A stretch of 64,000 nt of DNA from Saposhnikovia divaricata (GCA_036435485.1 CM071599.1:2480803-2544802); one strand, 5' to 3'. Numbered from the stretch's first letter, positions 44,048 through 57,954 are shown. Notes: generated by a model from the letters alone, not told the origin. Made by a program: numbers and translations.

Positions 44048-44567
44048 CGTACACCTAGGGATGGCAAAAAAAACCGATCCGATGGATACCCGATCCAATT
44101 CGATCCGATTGGATCTTACCGAACCCGATTTTTTGGATTTGGATTTGGATTTGGATTTGATTTTTAAACCCGAAAGAGTTTGGATTTGGATTTGGATATT
44201 AACTATATCCAACCCGATCCAAACCCGAAACCCGAAAACCCGATCCAAACCCGATCCAAACCCGAAACCCGATATATATATATTCATATATACATATATA
44301 ATCTTAAAAAAAACATATTTATTTTTATGTTTTTGGAATCTGGATATTTATTTGTAATTGTAATTTTATTTTTTATGAAATTTTTATGTAATTCGGGTTT
44401 GGATAAACCCGAACCCGATCCAAACCCGATGGATCGGGTTTGGATTTTGAATTTCCAGATCCGATTGGATTTGGATCGGGTTTGGATTTGGATTTCAGAT
44501 TCGGGTTTGGATTTGGATATTACAGGTATCCAACCCGATCCAACCCGTTGCCATCCCTACGTACACC
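44048..44567. mobile_element. hAT-type non-autonomous element (44056-44559) with 8-bp TSD
   Basis: CGTACACC at 44048-44055 and 44560-44567 is an 8-bp target duplication. The ends TAGGGATGGCAA and TTGCCATCCCTA are perfect 12-bp TIRs. The 504-bp interior is made of GGATTTGGATTT and CCCGATCCAAACCCGAAACC words in both orientations, so it gives open frames on both strands that are repeat translations. Both features point to the hAT superfamily. Confidence 0.88.
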
Positions 44568-44654
44568 CAACAGTCAACACCACCTGTAGTGGTTGTTTAC
44601 GCCATCTCTTGTGATCCAAAAATCTAAATTTGGATATTCGAATTTTAATCTAAA

Positions 44655-46195
44655 CTAGTTGATAAAGCCGCGCTTCGCGGCGGCATTACAATATTTTTAA
44701 AAAAAATTAATACATTTACGTTATATTATAATATTAATATTAAATTTTAATAATTAAATAATCTTCTCTAATGAATCAATTTCTTGTTAAATACGATTCT
44801 TTCGATTGAGCCGCTCTCTCGTTAAAACCGAAATCCAAACTTTTTAACATATATTATAAAGACTTATATAATATTTTTTATCCATAAAATCGAACCGTAA
44901 AAATAAAAAAAAATTATGACTTCAATATCAAATTCTAATAGCTAATACAATCTTTTCTAGCGAGTCGTCTTCCTGTTAAATACGTTTCGAGCCGCTCTTA
45001 TTTGAAACCGAAATTCTAACTTCATTATATAAAGTGAGTAAATTCAAATTTTTATATTCTTTAAACTTTCTAATATTTATGGAGTTTTAAAAGATGAAAA
45101 TACATCTTATATTTTCTGTATATTATAGATATTCTTGTATTTATTTACAGTTTCCGCATGGAAATGTCTTTCTGTTATGTTAACATATCAAAAAAAATTT
45201 AAAATACGAAGACTTTTCGTTACGGGAATAATATTACATTTATGGATATATTTTTGTAATGCAAGTACAATTAACTTGTATAAAAAAGTTAAAATAAAGG
45301 ATTTCTAGGAAAAAAGATGTATAGTTTTAAAAAATCGTATAAGACGTCTCCACCGCCCTCGTATTTTACTTCCAATAAAACAATTTATTTTATGTATTAA
45401 TTATATATTTAAACATCTTTTATACGGTCTTATCTAATGAACCGCTTTCTTATTAAACACAATTATTACTAAAAAAAACCTAGTACAATCCTAAAAATAC
45501 AAAATAAAATAAAATCCTAAAAATAAAATAAAATTTATAACATCATATGATATTTTAATAGCTAGTACAATCTTTTATAGTGAGTCGTCTTCCCGTTAAA
45601 CACGTTTCGAGCCGCTCTCGTTTGGGATTGAAATTCTAACTTCATTACATATTATTGATGTTACTTATCTTACACAACAATTTTTTTCCTTAAAATCAAA
45701 ACCTAAAAAATAGAGTGAATTCCAATTTATACTTTGTCTAAATTTTCTAAAAGTTTTGGCATTTTAGAAAATGAAAACACATCTTATTTTCTCTTTATAT
45801 TATAGATATTCCTAATATAAGTATAATTAACTTATATAAAAAAATATATAATTTAAGAAGATCGTACTTTCTATAAAGTATTTAATTATATGTCTGCTCT
45901 ATATATTCAAACACCTATTCTAGTTCTAGTAGAACTTTTATTTATATATTTTTTCTATAAATTCGAACTCCTATTCTACTTCCAATAGAACTTTTAATCG
46001 TATGCCTTATAAATACTAATTATACTTCCAATCGAACTTCTAATCATATGTCTTCCCTATAAATTCGAACTTCTTCTTTATAATTGATATTTTATATTTA
46101 TTAGTGTTTAAAATTCTAGAAAATTAGAAAAATCGATTGAGACGATATTAGAGCGCCACCTAAACTCCCGCTATCCTCCTTTGTATATATATATA
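44655..46195 (-). mobile_element. Helitron-like unit 1
   Basis: On the minus strand it ends GCCGCGAAGCGCGGC (hairpin, 44681-44667), then TTTATCAACTAG at 44655, followed by T: the Helitron 3' terminus (hairpin, short spacer, CTAG, T target). The inside has two diverged copies of a GAGCCGCTCTCGTTAAAACCG-containing segment. No RepHel protein is encoded. The 5' TC end was not fixed; the far side is the TATA-rich stretch before the next CTAG. Confidence 0.65.
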
Positions 46196-47981
46196 CTAGT
46201 TGATAAAGCCGCGCTTCGCGGCGGCGTTACAATATTTTTAAAAAAATTCAATACATTTACGTTATATTATAATATTAATATTAAATTTTAATAATTAAAT
46301 AATCTTCTGTAATGAAACAATTTCTTGTTAAATACGATTCTTTCGATTGAGCTGCTCTCTCGTTAAAACCGAAATCCCAACTTTTTAACAACTTATATAA
46401 TATTTTTTATCTATAAAATCGAACCGTAAAAATAAAAAAAAATTATGACTTCAATATCAAATTCTAATAGCTAATACAATCTTTTCTAGCGAGTCGTCTT
46501 CCTGTTAAATACGTTTCGAGCCGCTCTTATTTGAAACCGAAATTCTAACTTCATTATATAAAGTGAGTAAATTCCAATTTTTATATTCTTTAAACTTTCT
46601 AATATTTATGGAGTTTTAAAAGATGAAAACACATCTTATATTTTTTGTATATTATAGATATTCTTGTATTTATTTACAGTTTCTGCATGGGAATGTCTTT
46701 CTGTTATGTTAACATATCAAAAAAAATTAAAATACGAAGACTTTTTGTTACGGGAATAATATTACATTTATGGATATATTTTTGTAATGCAAGTATAATA
46801 AACTTGTATAAAAAAGTTAAACTAAAAGATTTCTAGGAAAAAAGATGTATAGTTTTAAAAAATCGTATGAGATGTCTCCACCGTCCTCGTATTCTACTTC
46901 CAATAAAACATTTTATTTAATGTATTAATTATATATTTAAACATCTTTTACACGGTCTTATCTAATGAACCGCTTTCTTGTTAAACACATTTATTACTAT
47001 TGATTCGCTCTCTCATTAAGACCAAAAACCTAAGTTTTACATATATTACTTGTATGATAATGTTTATCCATAAAAATCAAATCCTAAAAATAAAATAAAA
47101 TTTATAACATCATATGATATTTTAATAGTTAATACGATCTTTTATAGTGAGCCGTCTTCCCGTTAAACACGTTTTGAGCCGCTCTCGTTTGGGATCGAAA
47201 TTCTAACTTCATTACATATTATTGATGATACTTATCTTACACAACAATTTTTTTTCCTTAAAATCAAAACCTAAAAAATAGAGTGAATTCTAATTTATAC
47301 TTTCTCTAGATTTTCTAAAATTTTGGAGTTTTAGAAAATGAAAACACATCTTATTTTCTCTTTATATTATAGATACTCCTGTATTTATTTAGGATTTCTG
47401 CATAAGATTGTTCTTTTACTCATTGTTCTTTTATTACTTAAACACATCAATTCTTTTCTTTTTAAATACGGTGACTTTTTTCATGACAATAGTATTGGAT
47501 TTATGAATAAATTTTCCTAATATAAATATAATTAACTTATATAAAAAATATATAATTTAAGAAGATCATACTTTCTATAAAATACTTAATTATATGTCTG
47601 CTCTATATATTCAAACACCTATTCTAGTTCTAGTAGAACTTTTATTTTTATATTTTTTATATAACTTTTATTTTATATATTTTTTCTATAAAATCGAACT
47701 CTTATTCTCTATAAATTCGAACTCCTATTCTACTTCCAATAGAACTTTTAATCGTATGCCTTATAAATACTTATTATACTTCCAATAGAACTTCTAATCA
47801 TATGTCTTTCCTATAAATTCGAACTCTTCTCCTTTATAAATTCGAACACCTATTCTACTTCTAATATGCTAATTGATATTTTTATATTTGGTAGTGTTTA
47901 AAATTTTAGAAAATTATAAAAATCGATTGAGACGATATTAGAGCGCCACCTAAACTCCCGCTATCCTCCTTTATATATATA
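46196..47981 (-). mobile_element. Helitron-like unit 2, tandem to unit 1
   Basis: It begins on the plus strand with the same CTAGTTGATAAAGCCGCGCT and is closely similar to unit 1 throughout, being longer by local duplications near 47300-47700. The far end again reads GAGCGCCACCTAAACTCCCG CTATCCTCC before TATATA. Small open frames (46645, 47338, 47594) are AT-rich chance frames. Confidence 0.65.
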
Positions 47982-50690
47982 CTAGTCGAATATGCCGCGC
48001 TTCGCGGCGGCCTTATATTTTTTTTAAATTTTAAATAAAGATCATTTTAAGAAAAAAAACGATAAAAATATTTTTATAATATCAATATAAATTGGTGAAC
48101 ACAGTATTGTATAAATTAAATATACATATATAATAAGATAAATTATTCATATATTTTTCAATACCGATTTTGTCTTACGATTTTTTAGGCCGACACCCGT
48201 TGTATATATTATAAAAATACTCAGCATACACAATAATAAAAATTTAAATACTAAAATACTCTTTGACTTTGATTTACCGATTTTGCCTCACAATTCTTTT
48301 TTAAAATTTTAAATATATCTAAAATATCAATATAAACTGGTGAACACAATATTGTATAAATTAAATATACATAGATAATAAGATAAAATATCCATATATT
48401 TTTCTATACCGATTTTGTCTCACAATTTTTTTGGCCGACACCCGTTTGTATATATTATAAAAATACTTAGCATACACAATAATAAAATTTTAAATATTAA
48501 AATGTTTTTTGACTTTGATTTATCGATTTTGCCTCACAATTTTTAGGCCGACGCCCGTTGTATATATTTTAAAAATACTAAGTATATACAATATAAATCG
48601 AGTAAATATGATTACAAATATGATGATAAAATTTGATTATTAGAAGTAATGATTGTATATATATAAGAATATAAAATTTCTTTTCTATTTCGAATATATA
48701 CTATAAGAATATAATATTTTTTTTCTATTTCGAATATATAATTTTTTCTTCCTAACAAATTCGAAAACCTTTTCAATTTCGAATATGTAATTTGAGTTCT
48801 TCTTCCCTACAAATTCGAATTCGAGAACCTTTTCTATTTCAAAGATGTTTATGTTAACGTTTATATTAATGTTAAAAAAGGAAATTTTGATTTCTTTTCT
48901 AAAAAATAGGATTTAAAGAAGGAAATTTCAATTTTACATATTTAAAATTAAACACAAATCATAAAAATAATAATAATAATTTATTTTAAAAAAAATTCGG
49001 GTTGTCACAATTTTTTTTCTAAAAAATAGGGATAAATAAATAAAAAAGGAATGGTAAAAGTTGAAACCTTTTGTGCCAAGTTTCTCAAGTGCTTATAATT
49101 CTCAAACAGAGAAAGATCTTCTTATTCTTGTTCACACGATAGGTGTCTATGTACCGAGATCACTAACAAAAAAATACAAAATCTAAAGCAAAGAACAAAC
49201 AGTGGTTACTAATAATCCATAATTATAACTAAAATCATAATAAATCATAAATTTAAAAATAAAACGAAGAAAACAAATATTGAATCAAAAAATTCAAACC
49301 TTAAAAACCAACAAAAAATAACACCCTAAAAATCGTAAAACAAATCAGTGGAGCCCACACATAGCCATGTACTTTGAAAATTAAACAAAATAAGAGTGAA
49401 TAAAAAAACTAAAAAAATAAACGAAGACAAAAGCAAACAGAAGCAAGAAAAAGTGTTACAAATATGGTGATAAAATTTAATCATCAGAAGCGATGATTGT
49501 ATATATATAATAATATAAATTTCTTTTCTATTTCAAATATGTAAATTTGAATTTTTCTTCAATACGAATTCAAAAACCTTTTATATTTCGAAAATGTTAA
49601 TATTAGAAAAAGAAAGTTCTAAAATATAAAATTTCCTTTCTATTTCGAATATATATGTTTTACTTCTTCTTTCCTACAAATTCGAAAATCTTTTATATTT
49701 TGAAGATGTTAATGTTAATATTAAAAAAGGAAGTTTTGAAGAATGAATAAAAAAACTACTATAAAAAAAATAGACGGAGACAAAAGTAAATAGAAGGAAG
49801 AAAAAGAGTTACATATTGAAAATTTTGAACGTTATCAAAAGTTGTGTAATCACCTGGCATGTATTTTTGCCAATCTGCTACAAAATTGTTCCAGATTGCA
49901 TGACATGAGCCACCTCTTGGTTAAATACGTGGTAAATTTAAAATGTAGATAATGTGCATGCGTTACAAAAAAAGAAAAAGGTTACCTTCTTCAATTCTTC
50001 AATTTTTTTGAAGAGAAAAAGAGCGACTTGTGTGATGAGTATAATATCTCGAATGTGTTAGGTGAGATATGTGAAATCAAACACTAATCATGGCTTCAAA
50101 AAATCAAAACAACGCTTTGGCTTATAAAGCAAATTTTGTTTGATACGTTAACTAACAGTTTTTCGGAGATTGCTTGAGCCTCAGTTCAATATTTATTCCT
50201 TGCAACTGGAACATCGACACGTGATAGCAACCATATTTTATTCCTTTTATCCGCTTTCAAACATTATGATGCTGAAGCCGAGCAATGTAGTTTTTTCTGC
50301 AAGAAAATAACAAAAAAGAGCTAAGAATGACAGATCCAACGAAATTTGAAAAAAAAAACAGAACAGAAACACTTAAAAAAATAGAGTGCATGAATTATAG
50401 ATAATTAATTTTGTGATGATAATCACTTTATATAGGAGTATAGGTACAATTATATAATTTGATTAGGTTAATAATTTTTGAACGATTTGTCTTTTTATAA
50501 GTATTATGGTATTTATGATATCAACTCGATTTCGAATCGAAGAATTGGATCTAAAAAATTGGACCTAAAAAAGGAAGTTTTGATTTTATTTATTTAAAAT
50601 TGAGGAGCTCTAGAAAATTAGAAAAATATGAATCGAGCGATTCCAGAGCTCCATCAAACTCCTTGGGGTTTTCCTTTATATATATAATAG
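47982..50690 (-). mobile_element. Helitron-like unit 3, different interior
   Basis: Its terminus is CTAGTCGAATATGCCGCGCTTCGCGGC on the plus strand. The interior differs from units 1 and 2: GGCCGAC(A/G)CCCGTTGTATATAT repeats near 48190, 48430 and 48545 (period about 240, then 115), and later TTTCGAATATGTAATTT words. The last part (50560-50670) returns to a short version of the far end (CTAGAAAATTAGAAAAAT, AGCTCCATCAAACTCC). Extent is uncertain. Confidence 0.5.
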
Positions 50691-51651
50691 ATATATTGAT
50701 TTCTGACCAATTCCAGTTGTAGCGGGATTCAAATTTTGATCCAAATTACTATTTACATATTATATTACATAAATATTATATCAAATTATTTAATTTTGAA
50801 TTTAATGTTTAATCATTATTAACTATTTATATTATATTTAATAAATTAAATAAATAAAAGATATAAATTTTTAATATACGTAAATAATTTTAAAAGTGTG
50901 TTCTTAGTTAACGAAAAACATTTTCATTTTATTAATTATGTACTATTATTAATTAAATAATTAAAAAATCATAAATCAATTTTGAATCTAATAAACTAAA
51001 AATATATAAATAACAAAATCATTATATTAATATTAAATCAACCGATCCATATTTGGATCATCACTATTCACTGATCTAAATTTGACTGGAGAAGAATTTG
51101 ATATAATCTACCTTAAATTTGGATTCTTGGATAATTGATGGGTTTGTCCTAGGCTTATGACGTGATTCGGAACCCGTTCTAGGGGACCGACCCGGCCACT
51201 TGCCTGGAATTTAGTGAAATAAATGATGGGCATAAAATTCCAAAGTGCAATGCAATGTCTAGGGAATGGATAACGCTGGAGTAATTGATTACGCTAGTGA
51301 TTGCATTGTCCACTTTGAAATGCGTGACACCGCATGATTTTCCCATTACGTCCAAGGCTGCCTCGTTTTCCTTATGTGCATCTTTATGTTAATATCATAC
51401 TCCTACAACTATTTCCTTTTTTAAACAAATTCACATAAGCTTTGATTTTAGTGGTCAATTTTCAAAAATTTAGAGTATTTTAAAGAAAAAAATGATTTTT
51501 TTTTACAATTATTATCTTTGTTTACATGATTACTGTTCTCAATTTCAATTTTCTATCCTTCATTTATATTTATAATTCCTATTTTTACTAACAATCCAAA
51601 TAAATAAACAGGTCCGTTCCAATTATGTTGGAGGTCTTGAACTAAATATAA
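50691..51651. other. Intergenic, unique-looking
   Basis: No frame or TIR is supported. Bases 51150-51370 have a more balanced composition and might be a decayed gene piece, but I recognise nothing. Confidence 0.4.
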
Positions 51652-54620
51652 CTAGCGTAAAAGCCCGTGCGATGCACGGGCCTGGTATATATCAAAATTA
51701 TTGCTTGCATGAATTTCTGTAGATATCAAAATAAATTTGTAACTAAAAAATGGTAAAAGATAATACTTAAACCTTATCTTAGATTTCTATAGTAATTTTG
51801 TAATGTTGCATTAACATTTTCATGAATAAATTTTTTCTTTAATTTTACATTTTACAAAATTTGGATAGATATCTATATGATAAAAATTAGATGATTATTT
51901 GTAATTGTTAGAATATTAATTTAATATTAAATGTGAAATGAACTTTATCAAATTAAATAATTGAATATAATATAAATAATTATTTTAGCATAATTATTCG
52001 TATATAACACGGACGTACATAAACTCTTGTGACTTTAATGAAATAACTTGTGTATTGGTATAAAAATACTTTTTGAATTATATTTTAACTCAAATGAATC
52101 ATGTTCCAAATATATTATATATAATTTTTCAAAAACATTTATCTTCTTTTAAAAAAATCTAACCATATAATTTTATCAATTGGATTCTGACTAACCATTT
52201 ATATACTTGATTAATCTAATTATCAATCATGATTATATTATAAATTTAATAATAGTTATTTAGATATGTGAATTTAAATTTTAGATATATTTATAAATAT
52301 CAAATAAAGATTGTTTTGTATATTAAAGAGGACGAAAAAATAGAAGAAAATGGAAAAAAATGGATAAATTTATTATTCACTTCGTCTCATCATCAATTAT
52401 TAATAGGGTGAGTGAGGAGATTTATAATTGTGAATAAAGTTAAAAAGTTGAAGAAAATGTGAGTAAATAATGAGAATGTAAGACATGGTAAAGTTATTAA
52501 AAAATTAAATGTCATTTCGTAAGATAATAAAAATGAAGTCTACATTCAGAAAAAGATATTGTTACACAATAAGAGTGACGAACAAAGGGCATGAAAATGA
52601 TTATTATATAATATAATAATAATTTCAAGACTAATTTTTTAATTTAAAATATACTTAAGAATAAATAATGAGATGCAGTACATATTATATGTTCTTTATA
52701 TTAGATTAAAGTTTTATATTATATTTTATGTATCAATACATGATTAATTCAAATATATTTTGGAGTGCTGCTCTACATAATAATATACAAAACTTTGAAA
52801 ATTGAAAAAAATAAAGTTAAATAAATATTATAAATTAACATTTTATTTACATAAAGGTTAAAATAAGAAAAAGTATATAAGTTAAAGGGAGAAAATGTGG
52901 TTTATGTAGTAAAAATTTTAAAACATAATTAAAACTTATCATAGCACAATGGTTTAGACATGAATTATTAAGAAGGAGGTCAATGGTTCAATTCCTAATA
53001 CCTACACAAATTTATACTATTTTTGCATAAAGTATGTAGAGATGGCATTTTTGTAAATTTCAAAAATATAGGGATAAAAGAGTAAAGTAATAGATTTTAG
53101 GGATCCTTTAGATCGAATCAAAAAAATACAAGTATAAATTTTTTTATATATACGAATAAGTTTATTAAGACTGAATCACCAGAGAAAATTCCATGACAAG
53201 TTAAAGATCATACTAGAAACTCTTTGTACGATACATAAAAAAAGTTCCAAAATTATGACATTTTTTAATATTTATGTACACTATAAGAATTTTTTAAAAT
53301 ATATATTTATTACTCTCTTCATCCCATTCATTTATTAACACTTTTATTTTTGGAACGTCTACTTAATTTCTTAACATTTTTCAAAATAGTAAATTTTTAG
53401 TGTTTATTAATTTTTGTAGATCCTACCACTTTGCATCCATTTCTTTCCCTTTTCTTTACTCTCTTTATACTCCATACTCATCCCAAATGTTAAGAATCGA
53501 AAGGAACGGAGGGAATAATATTTATTTGTGTTAATTTTGTTTTTTATCGGATTAATTTTAAAATTTCATTGAAGATAATAAAGATTTCTTAAATTTGAAT
53601 ATTTTAGAGAACAATCAATCAAATTTGAGTATAAATAGATAAATAATTATATTTATTAGACTTCACACAATCAATACTATATTTGCTCTAGTTAAATTCA
53701 AAAAATCAAATTTATACATATCTATAGCACACACAAACTCAAGAATTATCTTTAATTTAATGATGATTTAATAATTATTATCCAGCTTAAAACACCTATA
53801 AATTGAAAAGAAAACAAAATTATGAATTTTTACATTAAGAATTTTACTTAATTTTGAAAACCTTTTTATATTTGATTTAGATTATTAAAATTTGGTTTTA
53901 GTATTTGAATATAATCCTATTATTAATTTTTTTTAAAAACATAATCCTACTATTAATTAAGTAAACTTATTAATATTAGATCTAACATTTCTCATTTATC
54001 TATTTTAAGATTTAACAGTTCGTACTATTTTAGTCATCCAGGTCTTACGAACCTTACTACCATATTACCAAAAAAATTGGTTAAAATCTTTTTTATGCTT
54101 ATTAAATATAAAATTATAATACTGATAAAATAGTATATAATTCGCTAACATGTATTTATATATTACACTTTATTTTGTGAATGTTATGCATTTATCTATA
54201 AAAATGATAATTTATTGACTTTTTGGTTACGTTTTATATATTACATGATATTTTTTTTTATAAATTGATATAAATCATGTGCACATGTGAAGTACAAACT
54301 GAAAGGCATGTATTTTGGTTTGTTTTGCAAAGGGATTGTAATTGAAAGTTTGTCATTAGTAATTTTCATTAAAAAAATGAAGGGTGCTTATGTACTAATA
54401 ATTCAACTTTATGAACGATTTTTTTATGTGTACAAATATTAAATTTAATATATGGTTGATGAAATTTGAATTGTGAATTTTTTATTATATATTTATTAGT
54501 TTTTTAGTATAGTTTTAACTGTTCTTATATAAATTTTTAATTTTATATGTTGTTCATGGGAATCGAACCCTTAACATATTGTAGTACTCTCTTATTATCC
54601 TTCTTACTCTTATTATATAA
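51652..54620 (-). mobile_element. Helitron-like terminus, unit 4 (extent uncertain)
   Basis: CTAGCGTAAAAGCCCGTGCGATGCACGGGC on the plus strand gives, on the minus strand, a perfect hairpin GCCCGTGC / GCACGGGC (51681-51663) with loop ATC, then TTTTACGCTAG and T. It is a second terminus type. The 2.9 kb up to the next unit is very AT-rich and may hold other insertions, so only the terminus is well supported. Confidence 0.45.
52935..53007 (+). other. tRNA-like (SINE-like) remnant
   Basis: TAGCACAATGG (52942-52952) fits the pol III A box and GGTTCAATTCC (52985-52995) the B box, at tRNA spacing. The acceptor stem and anticodon arm are not well paired, so this is not called as a working tRNA. A tRNA-derived SINE fragment is the likelier reading. 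Confidence 0.4.
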
Positions 54621-57537
54621 CTAGTCAATAAAGCCGCGCTTCGCAGTTACAACATTTTTAAAAAAAATCAATATATTTATGTTATATTATAATATTAATA
54701 TTAAACTTTAATAATTAAAATGAATCAAGAAAAATTTCTTGTTAAACACGATTTTTTCGATTGAGCCGCTCTCTCGTTAAAACCGAAATTCCAACTTTAA
54801 CATATAATTTATATTATAAAGACTTATATAATAATTTTTATCCACAAAATCGAACCGTAAAAATAAAAAAAAATTATGACATAAGTATCATATTCTAATA
54901 GCTAATACAATATTTTCTAATGAGCCGTCTTCCCATTAAATACTTTTCGAGCCGCTCTTATTTGGAACCGGAATTCTAACTTCAATATATAAAGAGAGTA
55001 AATTCCAATTTTTATATTCTTTAAACTTTCTACTAATATTTATGGAGTTTTAAAAGATGAAAATACATCTTATTTTTTCTGCATATTATAAATATTCATG
55101 TATTTATTTACAGCTTCCGCATGGGAATGTCTTTCTGTTATGTTAATATATCAAAAAAAATCAAAACACGAAGATTTTTCATTACGGGAATAATATTAAA
55201 TTTATGGATATATTTTTCTAATGCAAGTATAATTAACTTTTATAAAAAAGTTAAAATAAAATATTTCTAGGAAAAAAGATATATAGTTTTAAAAAATAGT
55301 ATAAGACGTCTCCACGGTCCTCATATTCTACTTCCAATAAAACATTTTATTTTATGTATTCTTTATATATTCAAACATCTTTTATATTGTCTTCTATAAT
55401 AAACTGCTTTCTCGTTAAACACAGTTATTACTATTGATCCGCTCTCTCGTTAAAACCAAAAACCTAACTTTTACATATATCACTTGTATGATAATGTTTA
55501 TCCATAAAAATAAAATCCTAAAAATAAAATAAAATTTATAACATCAATATGATATTTTAATAGCTAATACAATCGTTTATAGTGAGTCGTTTTCCCGTTA
55601 AACACGTTTCGAGCCGCTCTCGTTTGGGATCAAAATTCCAACTTCATTACATATTATTGATGATACTTATCCTACACAACAACTTTTTTCCTTAAAATCA
55701 AAACTTAGAGTGAATTACAATTTATACTTTCTCTAGACTTTCTAAAATTTATGGAGTTATAGAAAATGAAAACACATCTTATTTCCACTTTATATTATAG
55801 ATACTCTTGTATTTATTTTATTCAAACATCTTTTATACGATCTTCAATAATGAACTGCTTTATCGTTAAACACGGTTATTACTATTGATCCACTATATCA
55901 TTAAGACCAAAAACCTAACTTTTACATATATCACTTGTATGATAATGTTTATCCATAAAATCAACTCCTAAAAATAAAATAAAATTTATAACATCAATAT
56001 GATATTTTATCAGCCAATACAATTATAGTGAGCCGTCTTCCCGTTAAACGCGTTTCGAGCCGCTCTCATTTGGGATCGAAATTCCAACTTCATTACATAT
56101 TATTGATGATACTTATCTTATGCAACAACTTTTTTTCTAAAAATCAAAACCTAAAAATAAAGTGAATTCCAATTTATACTTTCTCTAGACTTTCTAAAAT
56201 TTATGGAGATTTAGAAAATGAATACACATCTTATTTTCTCTTTATATTATATATACTCCTATATTTATTTAGGATTCCTGCATGAGAATGTTCTTTTATT
56301 ATGTTAACACATCAATCCTTTTTTTTTAAATACGGTGACTTTTTTTATGACAATAGTATTGGATTTATGAATAAATTTTCCTAATAGAAGTATAATTAAC
56401 TTATATAAAAAAGTATAATTTAAGAAGATCGTACTTTCTATGAAATATTTAATTATATGTCTCTCTATATATTCAAACATTTATTATACTTCTAATAAAA
56501 CTTTTATTTATATGTTTTTTTTATAAATTTAAACTCTTATTCTTTATAAATTCAAACTCCTATTCTACTTCCATTATGCCTTATAAATACTTATTCTACT
56601 TTCAATAGAACTTCTAATCATATGTCTTCCCTATAAATTCAAACTATTCTCCTCTATAAATTCGAACACCTATTCTACTTCTAATATATTAAATAAAATA
56701 TAATAAAATTTATAACATTAATGTGTTGTTTTAATAGCTAATACAATCTTTTATAGTGATCCGTCTTCCCGTTAAACACGTTTCGAGCCGCTCTCGTTTG
56801 GGATTGAAAATCCAACTTCATTACCTATTATTGATGATAAATATCTTACACAACAACATTTTTCCTTAAAATCAAAACCTAAAAATAGAGTGAATTCCAA
56901 TTACTTTCTCTAGAATTTCTAAAATTTATGGAGATTTAGAAAATGAAAGCACATCTTATTTTTTCTTTATATTATAGATACTTCTATATTTATTTAGGAT
57001 TCCTGCATAAGAATGTTATTTTATTATGTTAACACATCAATTCTTTTCTTTTTAAATACGATGACTTTTTTTATAATAATAGTATTGAATTTATGAATAA
57101 ATTTTTCTAATAGAAGTATAATTAACTTATATAAAAAAGTATAATTTAAGAAGATCTTACTTTCTATAAAATATTTAATTATATGTCTGCTCTATATATT
57201 CAAACACATATTCTACTTCTAATAGAACTTTTATTTATATGCTTTTTCTATAAATTTGAACTCTTATTCTCTATAAATTCGAACTCCTATTCTCCTTCCA
57301 ATAGAACTTTTAATCATATACCTGATAAATACTTATTCTACTTCCAATAGAACTTCTAATCATATGTCTTCCTTATAAATTCGAACTATTTTTCTCTATT
57401 AATTCGAACACCTATTCTACTTCAAATATGTTAAATGAAATTTTTATATTTATTAGGGTTTAAATTCTAAAATTCTAGAAAATTAGAAAAATAGATTGAG
57501 ACGATCTTAGAGCGCCACCTAAATTCCAGCTATCCTC

Positions 57538-57539
<2 letters not shown>
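54621..57539 (-). mobile_element. Helitron-like unit 5, same family as units 1-2
   Basis: Plus-strand start CTAGTCAATAAAGCCGCGCTTCGC, with part of the hairpin lost. The interior has four or more diverged copies of the CGTCTTCCCGTTAAACACG TTTCGAGCCGCTCTC segment (near 54920, 55590, 56030 and 56760), more than units 1-2, and the same far end GAGCGCCACCTAAATTCC before a TATA run. No protein-coding frame. Confidence 0.6.

Positions 57540-57568
<29 letters not shown>
57540..57568. repeat. (TA)n microsatellite
   Basis: About 14 TA units, left flank of a foldback element. Confidence 0.95.
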
Positions 57569-57950
57569 GGCTAGCGTTCAAATAGAAACGAACCTTAGAA
57601 TAGAAACTAGAAACCTATACTAAATAAATTATATTTCATTTATTTTAATGGCCCCGCTAGGGGCACCTTCACAAAAAACGTTTAAAATTCTTGGCTCTAT
57701 TCAACAAAAATATAAAATAAAAATAAAAATTTTTTTAAAAAAAGTTACTGTTCACGTGCCACGTCATCACGTGAACAGTAACTTTTTTTTAAATTTTTTT
57801 TATTTTTTTATATTTTTGTTGAATAGAGACAATAATTTTAAACGTTTTTTGTATTGGAGTACCCCTAATTTGGTCATTAGATTAGCTTGAAATATTTAAT
57901 TTAGGTTTAGTTTTTAGGTTCTATTCTAAGTTAGTTTCTATTAGAACAAG

Positions 57951-57954
<4 letters not shown>
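57569..57954. mobile_element. Foldback MITE in TA microsatellite
   Basis: It is largely one hairpin. Ends GGCTAGCGTTCAAATAGAAAC and, inverted, GGGTCTTGTTCTAATAGAAAC are related TIRs, followed by paired TTAGAATAGAA. The centre pairs GTTACTGTTCACGTG with CACGTGAACAGTAAC around CCACGTCAT near 57762. It sits between two (TA)n runs. An 80-codon frame through it is a palindrome by-product. Confidence 0.85.

Noticed and set aside
44003..44614. Three overlapping frames in the hAT-type element
   Set aside because: Products of GGATTT / CCCGAT repeats on both strands.
46645..47788. Small frames in the Helitron-like units as genes
   Set aside because: Short, Tyr/Ile/Phe-rich chance frames in AT-rich repeats; copies in sister units are not conserved as frames.
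54552..54610. Possible minus-strand tRNA from the B-box-like GGTTCGATTCCC
   Set aside because: No matching A box or acceptor stem was found.
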